A DNA stretch of 42,314 nucleotides from Candidatus Moraniibacteriota bacterium (GTDB taxonomy: Bacteria > Patescibacteriota > Minisyncoccia > Moranbacterales > UBA2206). The stretch is from positions 1-42,314 of the forward strand of contig JAUXSK010000004.1 in the NCBI GenBank assembly GCA_030679995.1, in the 5' to 3' direction. Both the position numbers and the translations under genes were made by a program. This document shows, piece by piece, positions 25,332 through 34,614 of the stretch (position 1 is the first letter of the stretch; each line of letters starts with the position of its first letter). A model generated the notes under the pieces. That model had not been told where the DNA came from and searched no databases. It saw nothing but the letters and a program-made list of their open reading frames with translations.

Positions 25332-26783
25332 CTACAGATAAAATCGATAAATTATCACGTCGAAGATGATATACATCGATAGAAAAAACATTAGGATCGC
25401 ACCAAGTTTCAATGAATATTCAAAAAAATGCTCTTTTTTAATCTTGTAAAACAACATACCCAATCCGGTATAAAGCAAAATGATGTGTGAGGCCAGGTTC
25501 GGCAGGAAATAGCGACCGGGCGTGCCAAGCGATATGACACCCTCATGGACATAAACCCGCCAGTCGAAAGCCCGGATGCCCAGCTGAAGGGCGAAAATCA
25601 TGCCAAGAAAGAAAATAGCATATTTTTTTCTCGGTAGATACGAAGGCGTGTTTTTTGTGAAAAAATATAAGATTAATCCGATAACTGAAATAACTTGTAT
25701 AAGCCAAATCATGTCCGTAAAGTGGGATAGCAGCCAGCTATCTACCCATCCGACGTTTCCCCAATAAGTCCTTGAAGAAAGGGCTAATTTCCCAAGAGTG
25801 AGGCTTTTATCAATATACTTAGTGAAAGTTTCAAAAATTTGTACTATTCCATCTTGGAGAGGAAGGTATTTTTTGGAAAAAAATCCTAGACATAGGATAT
25901 AGATTGTGGAAAAAAAATAGAAAATGCGAAGGTGCAACGGGCTTCCATTCTTGATTTTTTCAAAAATAAGATAAAAAACAAGGAAAGCGAATGCTACAAG
26001 CAGGACTATCCCGGTCCCTTTGGTTAAAAATGCTAAAATAGCTGACAATAACATCAATGATAAATTTTTCCAACTAGGCCCGTTTTTAAGGGATAGGATG
26101 CCATTGAGAGTAAAGAAGAAAAAAATAGGAATTATAAAAGCATCATAATTGATATTCGTGAGATAATCGGAGAATTTTGGATGAAATGAGATTATCGTGC
26201 TGATAAGCAATGAATTTTTTATGGATAATCCCGAGTTTTTGGCAATAAGGAATGATATATAGATAGTGATTGTAGCAAGAAAAACCGAGAATATTCTGAA
26301 TATAAAAAAGCGTGTCAGGATATTCTGATAGGAAAGTGTTTTTTCAAAGAAAGATAAAAAATGATGGTAAAATTGCGACCCACCTATAATTTCCGGCTTA
26401 CTGGAATAAATATACGAAGGCCATTGTTCGGTCTCGATGGCGTGTTCATTTTTTCCATTGTATCCTTCGGAAAACCGGATCGTATTAAAAATCTCGCTGC
26501 GCAAAATCTTGCTGTCGGCAGCAGTCGATGTTTTGCCGATTTCTTCAGAAAAACCGTATGTTTCCAGTCGGTTGTCATCTTTTTTGGTGCTTTCCTTTGA
26601 TTCATCCCAATAATTATCCTCCGAATGGGAAAAATATTGGATATTGGCATAATGTCTAGCTTCATCTTGGCCGTCAAAAATGGGATGCAATGCTACTAAA
26701 AATATTCCCTTAAAAAAAAATAAGGCAAGGATTATGACAAGTGGGATATTAGGTTTTTTTGATAAAGATTGAATATTTAGCAT
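25332..26783 (-). CDS. DUF2142-like polytopic membrane protein
   Basis: HPIFDGQDEARHYANIQYFSH near the N-terminus followed by many TM helices, YVHEGVISLGTPGRYFLPNLA. Confidence 0.75.
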   Translation of the reverse strand: MLNIQSLSKKPNIPLVIILALFFFKGIFLVALHPIFDGQDEARHYANIQYFSHSEDNYWDESKESTKKDDNRLETYGFSEEIGKTSTAADSKILRSEIFNTIRFSEGYNGKNEHAIETEQWPSYIYSSKPEIIGGSQFYHHFLSFFEKTLSYQNILTRFFIFRIFSVFLATITIYISFLIAKNSGLSIKNSLLISTIISFHPKFSDYLTNINYDAFIIPIFFFFTLNGILSLKNGPSWKNLSLMLLSAILAFLTKGTGIVLLVAFAFLVFYLIFEKIKNGSPLHLRIFYFFSTIYILCLGFFSKKYLPLQDGIVQIFETFTKYIDKSLTLGKLALSSRTYWGNVGWVDSWLLSHFTDMIWLIQVISVIGLILYFFTKNTPSYLPRKKYAIFFLGMIFALQLGIRAFDWRVYVHEGVISLGTPGRYFLPNLASHIILLYTGLGMLFYKIKKEHFFEYSLKLGAILMFFLSMYIIFDVIIYRFYL

Positions 26784-26797
26784 AACTCAATTATACT
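26769..26797 (+). promoter_or_regulatory. promoter for the flippase gene
   Basis: TTGAAT (26769-26774), 17-nt spacer, TATACT (26792-26797). Confidence 0.6.
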
Positions 26798-26817
26798 AAG
26801 AATAGCTTGAAAAGCAA
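26790..26817 (-). promoter_or_regulatory. promoter for the DUF2142 gene, overlapping the opposing -10
   Basis: Minus strand TTGCTT (26817-26812), 16-nt spacer, TATAAT (26795-26790); predicted TSS about 26783, the ATG. Confidence 0.5.
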
Positions 26818-26842
26818 ATATTTTAGGCTAATTTTTGAAAAA

Positions 26843-28138
26843 ATGATAAAAAAACTAGAGAGGAAAATTTATGCGCTTTCAAAAGAATGGGGAAGCAGGA
26901 TTGGCCTAGATTTGCCATATTTCGTTAAGAATGGCTTCTGGGTGGCTGTTAGGCAGGGGATTGGGATGGTGAGCGGATTAGCTCTTTCTGTCGCCTTTGC
27001 CCGCCTAGCAACGCAGGAGGTTTTTGGCCAATACCAATTTGTTCTGTCTGTTTTGTCCGTAGTTTCAATCGTATCAATCCCGGGTTTTAATACCGCGATT
27101 ACGCAATCAGTCGCAAGGGGATATGATGGAGAATATAAAAAAGTCGTTAGAATGAGCTTCTTCTGGAGTTTACTTGGAACTCCTATTTTATTACTTATCG
27201 GGGGGTATTACTATATTTATCAAAGCCATCCATTGGGAGTCGCCTTTATGATTGCGTCGGTATTTTTCCCATTTTTCTATGCTCCCAATACCTGGGATGC
27301 TTTTTTGCAGGGCAAGGGAAGATTTGATGTTTCTGCTAGATTTGGTTCAATCCAATCTATAATAAGTTCCATTGTGACGATTGTCGTAATTTTTTCCAAC
27401 GGTGACGATCTGATTCGTATAATAGTTACTTACCTATTTTCGTATGCTTTTTTAAATGGCTTATTTTATTGGAAGGCTGGGAAATATTTGGACAATAATA
27501 GAATAGAAAAAGGAAATATCAAGTACGGATACTTTTTATCATTGATAAACCTTTTCAATTTTGCCGGATCGAATATTGATAAAATTGTCATAGGCATTCT
27601 TTTGGGGGCAGAGGAAGTCGCAGCCTATACTATAATTTCCATGATAGCTTTTCGCTTGAAAGACTTGCTTAAAACATTCAATTCTATGTTATTGCCTAAA
27701 TTTGCAACTCTTGATAGTAGTTTAATTGTTTTTTTTAGAACTCATAGAATAAAATTAGTGATGATGTTTATTGCTTCGCTTGTAATCGGGAGTGGATATT
27801 ATTTTGCTGTTTCGTATATTAATGACCTATTGTTCGGTAGTCAATATTCACAATATTCACAATATTCTAGAATATTTGCGATTACAATATTTTTTGCATT
27901 GCCTACCACGTTTTTAGGATATTATGCGGCAGCAAAAAAAAATAAACTTTCAATTATAATAGTCAATCCTGTTTTCTATGCAATTAAGATAATTATAAAT
28001 ATTTATTTTGTATATAGGTTTGGCTTGGCGGGAGCTGTTGTTTCGTTTAATATATCGATGTTTATTTGGTTTCTTTTGAGCTTGATTAGTATTATTTGGG
28101 AAGAATTGAACTTAAAAGAGGCTAATAAAACAGCTTGA
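26843..28138 (+). CDS. polysaccharide flippase (Wzx / MATE-like)
   Basis: KNGFWVAVRQGIGMVSGLALSVAFARLATQEVFGQYQFVLSVLSVVSIVSIPGFNTAITQSVARG; many TM helices. ATG 26843 preferred over TTG 26807. Confidence 0.85.
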   Translation: MIKKLERKIYALSKEWGSRIGLDLPYFVKNGFWVAVRQGIGMVSGLALSVAFARLATQEVFGQYQFVLSVLSVVSIVSIPGFNTAITQSVARGYDGEYKKVVRMSFFWSLLGTPILLLIGGYYYIYQSHPLGVAFMIASVFFPFFYAPNTWDAFLQGKGRFDVSARFGSIQSIISSIVTIVVIFSNGDDLIRIIVTYLFSYAFLNGLFYWKAGKYLDNNRIEKGNIKYGYFLSLINLFNFAGSNIDKIVIGILLGAEEVAAYTIISMIAFRLKDLLKTFNSMLLPKFATLDSSLIVFFRTHRIKLVMMFIASLVIGSGYYFAVSYINDLLFGSQYSQYSQYSRIFAITIFFALPTTFLGYYAAAKKNKLSIIIVNPVFYAIKIIINIYFVYRFGLAGAVVSFNISMFIWFLLSLISIIWEELNLKEANKTA

Positions 28139-28139
28139 T

Positions 28140-29456
28140 TTATCTGTCTTTGAATATGGAATTGAAAATATCCATATTGTAATTATGCGCGATATACGCC
28201 TTTAAAAACAACGCATTGTATTTAAAATTGATAGTTGTATCAATTATGACTCCATACTGATTAATTTTGGAACCTAATAAGCCTCCCAGACTAAAATTAT
28301 TTGTGATGGCATCAAAAATTAACTTACCTTCTTTTGAATATTGATCGTCGCCAGCGAGTTGGGATAATTTTTTTAGGGAAATTGAAAAATCTGTCTGGCA
28401 GTCAATAAACGCAAAATTGTTAGTGAATGGATTCTCTGGTATGGAGTGATTGTCCCATTTGGATTCAATCCAAAAATCAGCCATTCTCTTTGCTAACTTG
28501 ATATATTCTTTGTCATTTTCAATAAAGCGACAATAGTCCATAAGTATGTCCAGGAAGGTGAAATTTTGAGCAAGGGATACATCATTAGTCGTGTATGTGT
28601 CGGAGTATGTTGTATGGATAAATCCTCTAGCGTCATACATCTTTTCTATAACTCCGTCTATGAATAAGGATACTATTTTTTTATATTTCGTGTCCCCAGT
28701 TACTTTGTATGCTTCAATCACGGAGTAAATCAGGTTGGAGTTGTCCTTCATTGCCTGTATGTTGGATAAGGGAATGATTCCCATTATAATTTTTATGATT
28801 TTCCCCTTGTTTGAGTTTATGTCAAAATACGTAGATGAATCTCCTAAAAAATTAAGCTGGCGAGGAAGCATTAATCGATAGCCCCATAAGTTACTAAAGT
28901 AATATATATATTTGTTTAAGAATAGCTTGTTATTGTCAAAATATCTATTTTTGAATAGCATATTGTCCAAAACTCGCAAGGCTTTTTTTTTCAAATCAAT
29001 AGATAATATTTCATTTTCCAATATAACTTCAATTAAGTTGTACCCCCTGGAAAAGCAAGTTCTCGAGAAAGCGTTCCTGGTTGTATTTATATATGCTGGA
29101 ATATAGCCAAGATCAAGCATGCTGTGTAATAATTTTTTTTGCTCAGTTATAATATCTTCGACGGATGCATCATTGGTTTTTTTGTAATATTCAATAACTC
29201 CTCCTAAATATTCATCCATGCGATAGGAATAAAGAGTATTTTTTAATGGAACAAATCCCCTAAAGAGATATGGTCTTGATAGATCTATTTGTTTTTTTAT
29301 CTCGTCTGCTTGGTCGAAAAATATTAGAAATGGAACGATATCATCAAAATCAAGGAATATGTTATCAATTTTATCCGGAGCGTGGCTAAATTCTCCTTGG
29401 CGATTTTTTGATTTTAATAAATTATTTAGAAATATATTTATATTGAAATCGTTCAT
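28140..29456 (-). CDS. hypothetical protein, possibly alpha/alpha-toroid carbohydrate-active
   Basis: 438 aa helical repeats with aromatic/acidic patches, in a glycan operon; no family recognised. Confidence 0.65.
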   Translation of the reverse strand: MNDFNINIFLNNLLKSKNRQGEFSHAPDKIDNIFLDFDDIVPFLIFFDQADEIKKQIDLSRPYLFRGFVPLKNTLYSYRMDEYLGGVIEYYKKTNDASVEDIITEQKKLLHSMLDLGYIPAYINTTRNAFSRTCFSRGYNLIEVILENEILSIDLKKKALRVLDNMLFKNRYFDNNKLFLNKYIYYFSNLWGYRLMLPRQLNFLGDSSTYFDINSNKGKIIKIIMGIIPLSNIQAMKDNSNLIYSVIEAYKVTGDTKYKKIVSLFIDGVIEKMYDARGFIHTTYSDTYTTNDVSLAQNFTFLDILMDYCRFIENDKEYIKLAKRMADFWIESKWDNHSIPENPFTNNFAFIDCQTDFSISLKKLSQLAGDDQYSKEGKLIFDAITNNFSLGGLLGSKINQYGVIIDTTINFKYNALFLKAYIAHNYNMDIFNSIFKDR

Positions 29457-30121
29457 TTTTTTGCTATTATAAAAAATCCAGTAGTATAATTTTTTAATCC
29501 ATTTCTTAAGACTAGCTTGGAAGTATCTAACTTTGCCGATAAGGATAGAAGGGGATATAATAGGTAGAAAAAATATCTCATCGGAGCTGGCATATTTTTA
29601 TTTAATACTTGTAGCATATCCGATAATACTGTAAAAAATCTTCCCATAAACACTAATTTTTCAATTTCAAATCCAATAGCAATTAATTCATTTTTCCACT
29701 TCGTGTTCGTCCATCTTTGAAAATCATAAGGATCTCCATGTATGGGATGGAGAAATGGAGCTGAGATAATGAGGTAGCCGTTATTTTTAAGAACTCTGTA
29801 GCATTCATACAGCCCGTCAGCTGGGTTCTTAACATGCTCAAAAAGCTCCGTGGCTTTGATGACGTCGAAACTTTCGTTAGAAAATTGCATCTTCTCTACA
29901 TTGCAAATCACATCTGGATTTAACGCGGGTGTTATATCGGCAAAAATCCACTTTTCGGTTTTAGGTGGAATGAATTTCCCCCTTTTTCTTCCACCGCCAA
30001 TATCTAAAACAACCCCAGAGAAATAGCAGTTATTCTCATTCAATATTTTATCTAAAAGCTTTCTTCTATAGGACGTTCCAATGTAATATTGAATATTTTC
30101 CAATATTTTTTTAATAATCAT
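29453..30121 (-). CDS. SAM-dependent methyltransferase (type 11)
   Basis: GVVLDIGGGRKRG, WIFADITP, FDVIKATELFEHVKNPADGLYECYRVLKNNGYLIISAPFLHPIHGDPYDFQRWT. Confidence 0.9.
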   Translation of the reverse strand: MIIKKILENIQYYIGTSYRRKLLDKILNENNCYFSGVVLDIGGGRKRGKFIPPKTEKWIFADITPALNPDVICNVEKMQFSNESFDVIKATELFEHVKNPADGLYECYRVLKNNGYLIISAPFLHPIHGDPYDFQRWTNTKWKNELIAIGFEIEKLVFMGRFFTVLSDMLQVLNKNMPAPMRYFFYLLYPLLSLSAKLDTSKLVLRNGLKNYTTGFFIIAKK

Positions 30122-30122
30122 A

Positions 30123-31118
30123 TTATTTTTTTAATAACAATCTTAATTTAATCGAATATGCGTTGATGTATAATGATAAATATTTAGGTATAGTTAAATT
30201 CTTTGAACGGGGCGTATCGCAGATGATGTTTGCGACTTGCATGTATTCTTTGGCAATGTTTTGTATCTTGTATGCGGGAATATTATTTTTGTAAGTTTCA
30301 TAATTATCAGAAACGATCTCTATTTTAGGTAAGATGTCTTTTGGGGAGGTGAAAGTTTCTCCGCCTGCCTTGATTAATTCCGGATGTCCGCCATCATTCA
30401 AAACAATTGCAGGAAGACCGCAAGAGAGAGCTTCTATTAATGAATTTGAGCAAGGGTCATTCTTGCTAGCAGTTATGTATATGTCGGATTTTTTAAGCTC
30501 CTCAGCTAAATCATTGCTTGGCAGGGGTTTTATGTGGATTGCATTTTTGAAATTTATTGGAGAATTTCCAACAAAAACGAATTCGTACTTTTTAAAATCA
30601 AGATTTTCATCCAAATATTTGTATGCATCAAATCCTTTGTTTGGATTTCCAGACCAGCTTGTTGCGATAATTCGAATTTTCCCGGAATTTTTAAATAGAG
30701 TTTTGCCAACATTGTTGAATATCGAACAGTCTGGAGCATTATGAATTATAGAATTAGATTCATTTTTAAAACCCAGTTCCTTACATTTTTTAAAACTCCA
30801 ATTTGATTGAAATATGGAAAAATCAGCTATTGATTCAGAAAGCTTAAAAATAAGCTTATCGATTATGAGATCTTTATTGCGGATTAAAAAAATAGGCCCA
30901 TCTATCCTATGGATAAATTTTTTTTGAGGATATCTGAATTTTAATTTTAAAAGCTCCTTGATGTTGTGGTGTGAGTTGAATAATATAACATCCGCTTTGA
31001 GCGGGTCATTTTCATAGGCGCCCATTCTGGCAAGTTCCCCCTTGAGGGCTTTCAGGAATTGATTTCCTCCACCCCACGGCCCATCTTTAAATTTTAATAA
31101 TATATGGATTTTCTTCAT
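30123..31118 (-). CDS. GT4-like glycosyltransferase
   Basis: GPWGGGNQFLKALK, KKFIHRIDGP, SKNDPCSNSLIEALSCGLPAIVLNDGGHPELI. Confidence 0.88.
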   Translation of the reverse strand: MKKIHILLKFKDGPWGGGNQFLKALKGELARMGAYENDPLKADVILFNSHHNIKELLKLKFRYPQKKFIHRIDGPIFLIRNKDLIIDKLIFKLSESIADFSIFQSNWSFKKCKELGFKNESNSIIHNAPDCSIFNNVGKTLFKNSGKIRIIATSWSGNPNKGFDAYKYLDENLDFKKYEFVFVGNSPINFKNAIHIKPLPSNDLAEELKKSDIYITASKNDPCSNSLIEALSCGLPAIVLNDGGHPELIKAGGETFTSPKDILPKIEIVSDNYETYKNNIPAYKIQNIAKEYMQVANIICDTPRSKNLTIPKYLSLYINAYSIKLRLLLKK

Positions 31119-31153
31119 TTTTTCCCCCGTTATCAGTTATCGCGTAGTTTTGT

Positions 31154-32119
31154 CTATGCGTATTTTTTAAAAACAACAAAAAATGTAGCTCCCTTGTTTG
31201 GGAATATTTTGCTTAATATATCGGAATATTTTTTAAGCAGGGGGTTTTTGCTATTTATCCTCGGTATGTGGTTATAGGTTTCAATCATTTCAATCTTGAA
31301 ATTATTTAGATATTCCATTTGGATGGATTTTATGTCGATTCCCTTTTTTTCCTTACTGGCCTTGCCGGCAGTGGGGGATTGAACGTCGATCAATTCCATA
31401 ATTTTTTCATAGGAAAGGCTTTCACTAATGAGTCCCTCGTAAATTAGCTGTGTATTTATTTTTTCTACAATTTTTTGGCAATCTGAATCGCCTGTATTTA
31501 TCCTGCGGTAAATAAATCGCATTATTTTGAATAATCCAATTTTTCTGGATATTGACACAACTAGCTGGGCAGGATTTGTTATAAGGAAAAACATTCTATA
31601 ATTATACCAAAGAAAGCGATTTTTAAAGAAGATGGAATTTGGCTCGTGCCCTATGATCAAGAGACCGTTAACTTTTAGAAGGCGGTTTATTTCATTAAAA
31701 AAAGGAGCGAAGTCTGGGATGTGATGAAGGACGGAATTCATCGTTATTATATCCATTGACTCATCGTGGGGGCTTAATGAAAATCCATCAGATTTGATAA
31801 ATTTAAAATCGCATAAAAACTTTTGTTGCGCTATTTTTTCTTTGCAAACTTCAAGCATTTTTTCAGATATATCAGAGCAAATAAAAGTATCTTGTGCTTG
31901 TAGGAGATTACATATCTGCATAGGAACAAATCCCGTCCCACATCCAATATCGAGAATTGAAATAGGAGATGTTTTATTTTTTAGCATTGTCTTACCTATA
32001 TTTTTCCAGCGTCCAGTCTCGCCTATGAAAATATCAGCGTGTTTTTTATCATAGTCAGCTTGTTCAAAATCATGAAACAGCTCGTTTATCCTGAGAACTA
32101 ATTTATCTTGATGTAACAT
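31154..32119 (-). CDS. SAM-dependent methyltransferase
   Basis: ISILDIGCGTGFVPMQI, FICSDISEKMLEVCKEKI, MDIITMNSVLHHIPDFAPFFNEINRLLKVNGLLIIGHEP. Confidence 0.9.
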   Translation of the reverse strand: MLHQDKLVLRINELFHDFEQADYDKKHADIFIGETGRWKNIGKTMLKNKTSPISILDIGCGTGFVPMQICNLLQAQDTFICSDISEKMLEVCKEKIAQQKFLCDFKFIKSDGFSLSPHDESMDIITMNSVLHHIPDFAPFFNEINRLLKVNGLLIIGHEPNSIFFKNRFLWYNYRMFFLITNPAQLVVSISRKIGLFKIMRFIYRRINTGDSDCQKIVEKINTQLIYEGLISESLSYEKIMELIDVQSPTAGKASKEKKGIDIKSIQMEYLNNFKIEMIETYNHIPRINSKNPLLKKYSDILSKIFPNKGATFFVVFKKYA

Positions 32120-32164
32120 AAAAGATGATAGTGAAAAATTAATAATTTAATAAATCGAAAAATA

Positions 32165-33247
32165 TTATGATTTTTTGTAGTATTTTTCCAACATTGTTAA
32201 TATTTTTTCAACTTTCAATATGTGGTTTATTTTATCATAATTGTATTTTTTCAGTGAATCTGTTTGTTTTCTATCCTGAATCATTTCGATGATTTTTTGC
32301 GTTACTGCGGGAATATCTTCCGTATTGTAAATGAGATCTTTGCTTAATACGTCCTTAGCTAGTCCGACATCCGTACTGAAAATCAATGTTTTTGTGCTTG
32401 CGCATTCTAGGATTGCCTTGGGACCACCTTCGCTTCTGGAAGTTATAATGTATACATCAATAAGATTATATAGTAAATTTATTTTATTGAGCGGCAGATT
32501 ATTTTCAAAAATATCATCACAGCCGGAGTTTATTGGATTTTCATTTCCAATAAATAGATACGGAATATTTGACTTTCGACATTCATTTAGTATGTAATGC
32601 CTTCTGGGTCCTGCTAAAATTAAGATAAATTCCTCTCTTGGGAAATTTTTCATGATTTCAATTAGGAGGTCAGGGTTTTTTTGCCACTTTGGTTTTGAAA
32701 GATCGCTTCCCAGGGAATCTCTCTGAAATGATCCTATTAGGATTTTTCCATTTATTTTTTTTTGATCTACGCCCAATATTTTGATTAGGTCACTTTTGGA
32801 TTTAGCTAGTTTTAAAAAAATATCCCTATCAATAAGAAATGGAATTTGAATGGTTTTTAGTCCATTTTTTGCAATAAAAGCGTAGGTTTTTGAATTTGGA
32901 GAAATCCATATATCGATAAGTTTTTTTAATTTGGAAATCTTTTCAGGAGTATCTTCGATGTCATTTGTTATCACGGCAAAAACCTTAACTTTTTTGAGTT
33001 TCTTTAAGATGGTTAATGGGTAAAATAAATACGGGATATTTAATATGTCATACCATACTGAATATATTATATCGGCTTTGAATATATTTTGTGTAATTTC
33101 GAAATTATCACTTTTGGAAAAAAGATCAGTAGTGTTTTTTCTATCACTATCAATAGACCATCCGACATTGTCTTTTCCCAATATGAATACTTTAATTTTG
33201 CTTGATGGTTGCATATAATTCCCCAAATTTAATATAGTAATTTTCAA
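32165..33247 (-). CDS. GT4-like glycosyltransferase (internal Met at 33214 is an alternative start)
   Basis: ILIGSFQRDSLGSDLSKPKWQKNPDLLIEIM, DVYIITSRSEGGPKAILECASTKTLIFSTDVGLAKDVL. Confidence 0.85.
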   Translation of the reverse strand: MKITILNLGNYMQPSSKIKVFILGKDNVGWSIDSDRKNTTDLFSKSDNFEITQNIFKADIIYSVWYDILNIPYLFYPLTILKKLKKVKVFAVITNDIEDTPEKISKLKKLIDIWISPNSKTYAFIAKNGLKTIQIPFLIDRDIFLKLAKSKSDLIKILGVDQKKINGKILIGSFQRDSLGSDLSKPKWQKNPDLLIEIMKNFPREEFILILAGPRRHYILNECRKSNIPYLFIGNENPINSGCDDIFENNLPLNKINLLYNLIDVYIITSRSEGGPKAILECASTKTLIFSTDVGLAKDVLSKDLIYNTEDIPAVTQKIIEMIQDRKQTDSLKKYNYDKINHILKVEKILTMLEKYYKKS

Positions 33248-33818
33248 TTTCCAGTCCTGATTTTTCTAATTCATCTTTGAAATTTTCTTCCGTGTATTCA
33301 ATGTAGTGCGTGCTGTCTAAGCGGTATTCAAAGCCGTTTTCTTTTTTGTAAACAGAAAGCCAATCGCGGGTCAGTAGGGGGACGCGAATAAGAATTTTCG
33401 GGGCGAGGTTTTTGATCTTTGAAAGGAATTCGATTCTGTTTTTGATGTGCTCCAAAACATTGGAAAGGATGATGACGTCGAATTTTTCTTGGAAATTGAA
33501 GTTTGTGGCATCACCCCTGATATATTCCAAATTTTCATGGCTGAATTTCTCCCGGGCGATTTCGATATTGTTTTTTACGATATCTATGGCAATGACTCTT
33601 TTGGATTTTTGACTTAGGTCATAGGCGACCGCTCCATTGCCACAGCCGATATCCAAAACGGTGTCATTTTCCGATACATTGTCCAGAAAAAATTTGTGGT
33701 AATTTAGGATTTTGTGCTTGGGATGCAGGCCGTTATTTTCGCGCACCACTAAAGCACTGATCGCTTTATAAGAAATGTTATGCATCCAGATAAAAATTTT
33801 TAGAGCAGCTTTAATCAT
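33192..33818 (-). CDS. SAM-dependent methyltransferase
   Basis: DTVLDIGCGNGAVAYDLS, VIAIDIVKNNIEIAREKF, FDVIILSNVLEHIKNRIEFLSKI. Confidence 0.9.
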   Translation of the reverse strand: MIKAALKIFIWMHNISYKAISALVVRENNGLHPKHKILNYHKFFLDNVSENDTVLDIGCGNGAVAYDLSQKSKRVIAIDIVKNNIEIAREKFSHENLEYIRGDATNFNFQEKFDVIILSNVLEHIKNRIEFLSKIKNLAPKILIRVPLLTRDWLSVYKKENGFEYRLDSTHYIEYTEENFKDELEKSGLEIENYYIKFGELYATIKQN

Positions 33819-34614
33819 TTTTTTTAAAAACCAATAATATTGAATGGCTACTAAATGAATAAAAAAATTTTGAAATTGAAAATGAAATTATTTTGCAAAA
33901 TATATTCCTACTGTCATATATCTTTTGCAGGGGATTTTTCATAAAATTCACTTCGTCTTTTAATCCCTTTATGCCATCAAACGGTTTCTTGCTAACCAGG
34001 GAGAATCCCGACAACTCAAATTTTTCGATGACTTTTTTATGGTCGAGTGCAAATTGATAGAACGTTTCTTTATTGAAATTGTTTTCTTGAAATTTGGGAT
34101 ATTTTCCATGTTTAGCCTTGAATTTCCTAAGAGGGGACATGTAGGGAAAGGTAAGAAATAAATACCCCCCGGGTTTTATGACGCGCCTCATCTCACTTGC
34201 TATTTTAGCATAACTATCAAAAAAATGTTCAATGACGCCAAGCGACCAGTAGCCATCGAAAAAATTATCAGGGAAATCTAATTTTTCTACATTTCCGTAG
34301 CTTACTTTGAGTCTGGGCATAATTTTGTTTATTTTTTCAATCGTTTTTCGGGCGTAATCGATGCCATAGGCATCATAGCCATTGAGTTGTAGAGAATAAA
34401 CAAATTGACCCTTTCCGCAACCTCCCTCGAGAATGCGCTTGTTTTTGGGAATGGGTATAAAATTTTTAGTTATTTTTGAAATAAATCTGTCATTCTTGCC
34501 GTTTTTTATTTCAGTTAATAAATGGTCACTCTCCCAATGAGCATCCCAAAAATCAGCCGAAGCTTCGGTGTTTATGAAAACGAGACAGTTATTTTTTTTG
34601 TCGAAATATTTCAT
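33811..34614 (-). CDS. SAM-dependent methyltransferase
   Basis: RILEGGCGKGQFVYSLQLNGYDAYGIDYARKTIEKI, FDGYWSLGVIEHFFDSYAKIASEMRRVIKPGGYLFLTFPYMSPLRK. Confidence 0.9.
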   Translation of the reverse strand: MKYFDKKNNCLVFINTEASADFWDAHWESDHLLTEIKNGKNDRFISKITKNFIPIPKNKRILEGGCGKGQFVYSLQLNGYDAYGIDYARKTIEKINKIMPRLKVSYGNVEKLDFPDNFFDGYWSLGVIEHFFDSYAKIASEMRRVIKPGGYLFLTFPYMSPLRKFKAKHGKYPKFQENNFNKETFYQFALDHKKVIEKFELSGFSLVSKKPFDGIKGLKDEVNFMKNPLQKIYDSRNIFCKIISFSISKFFYSFSSHSILLVFKKND

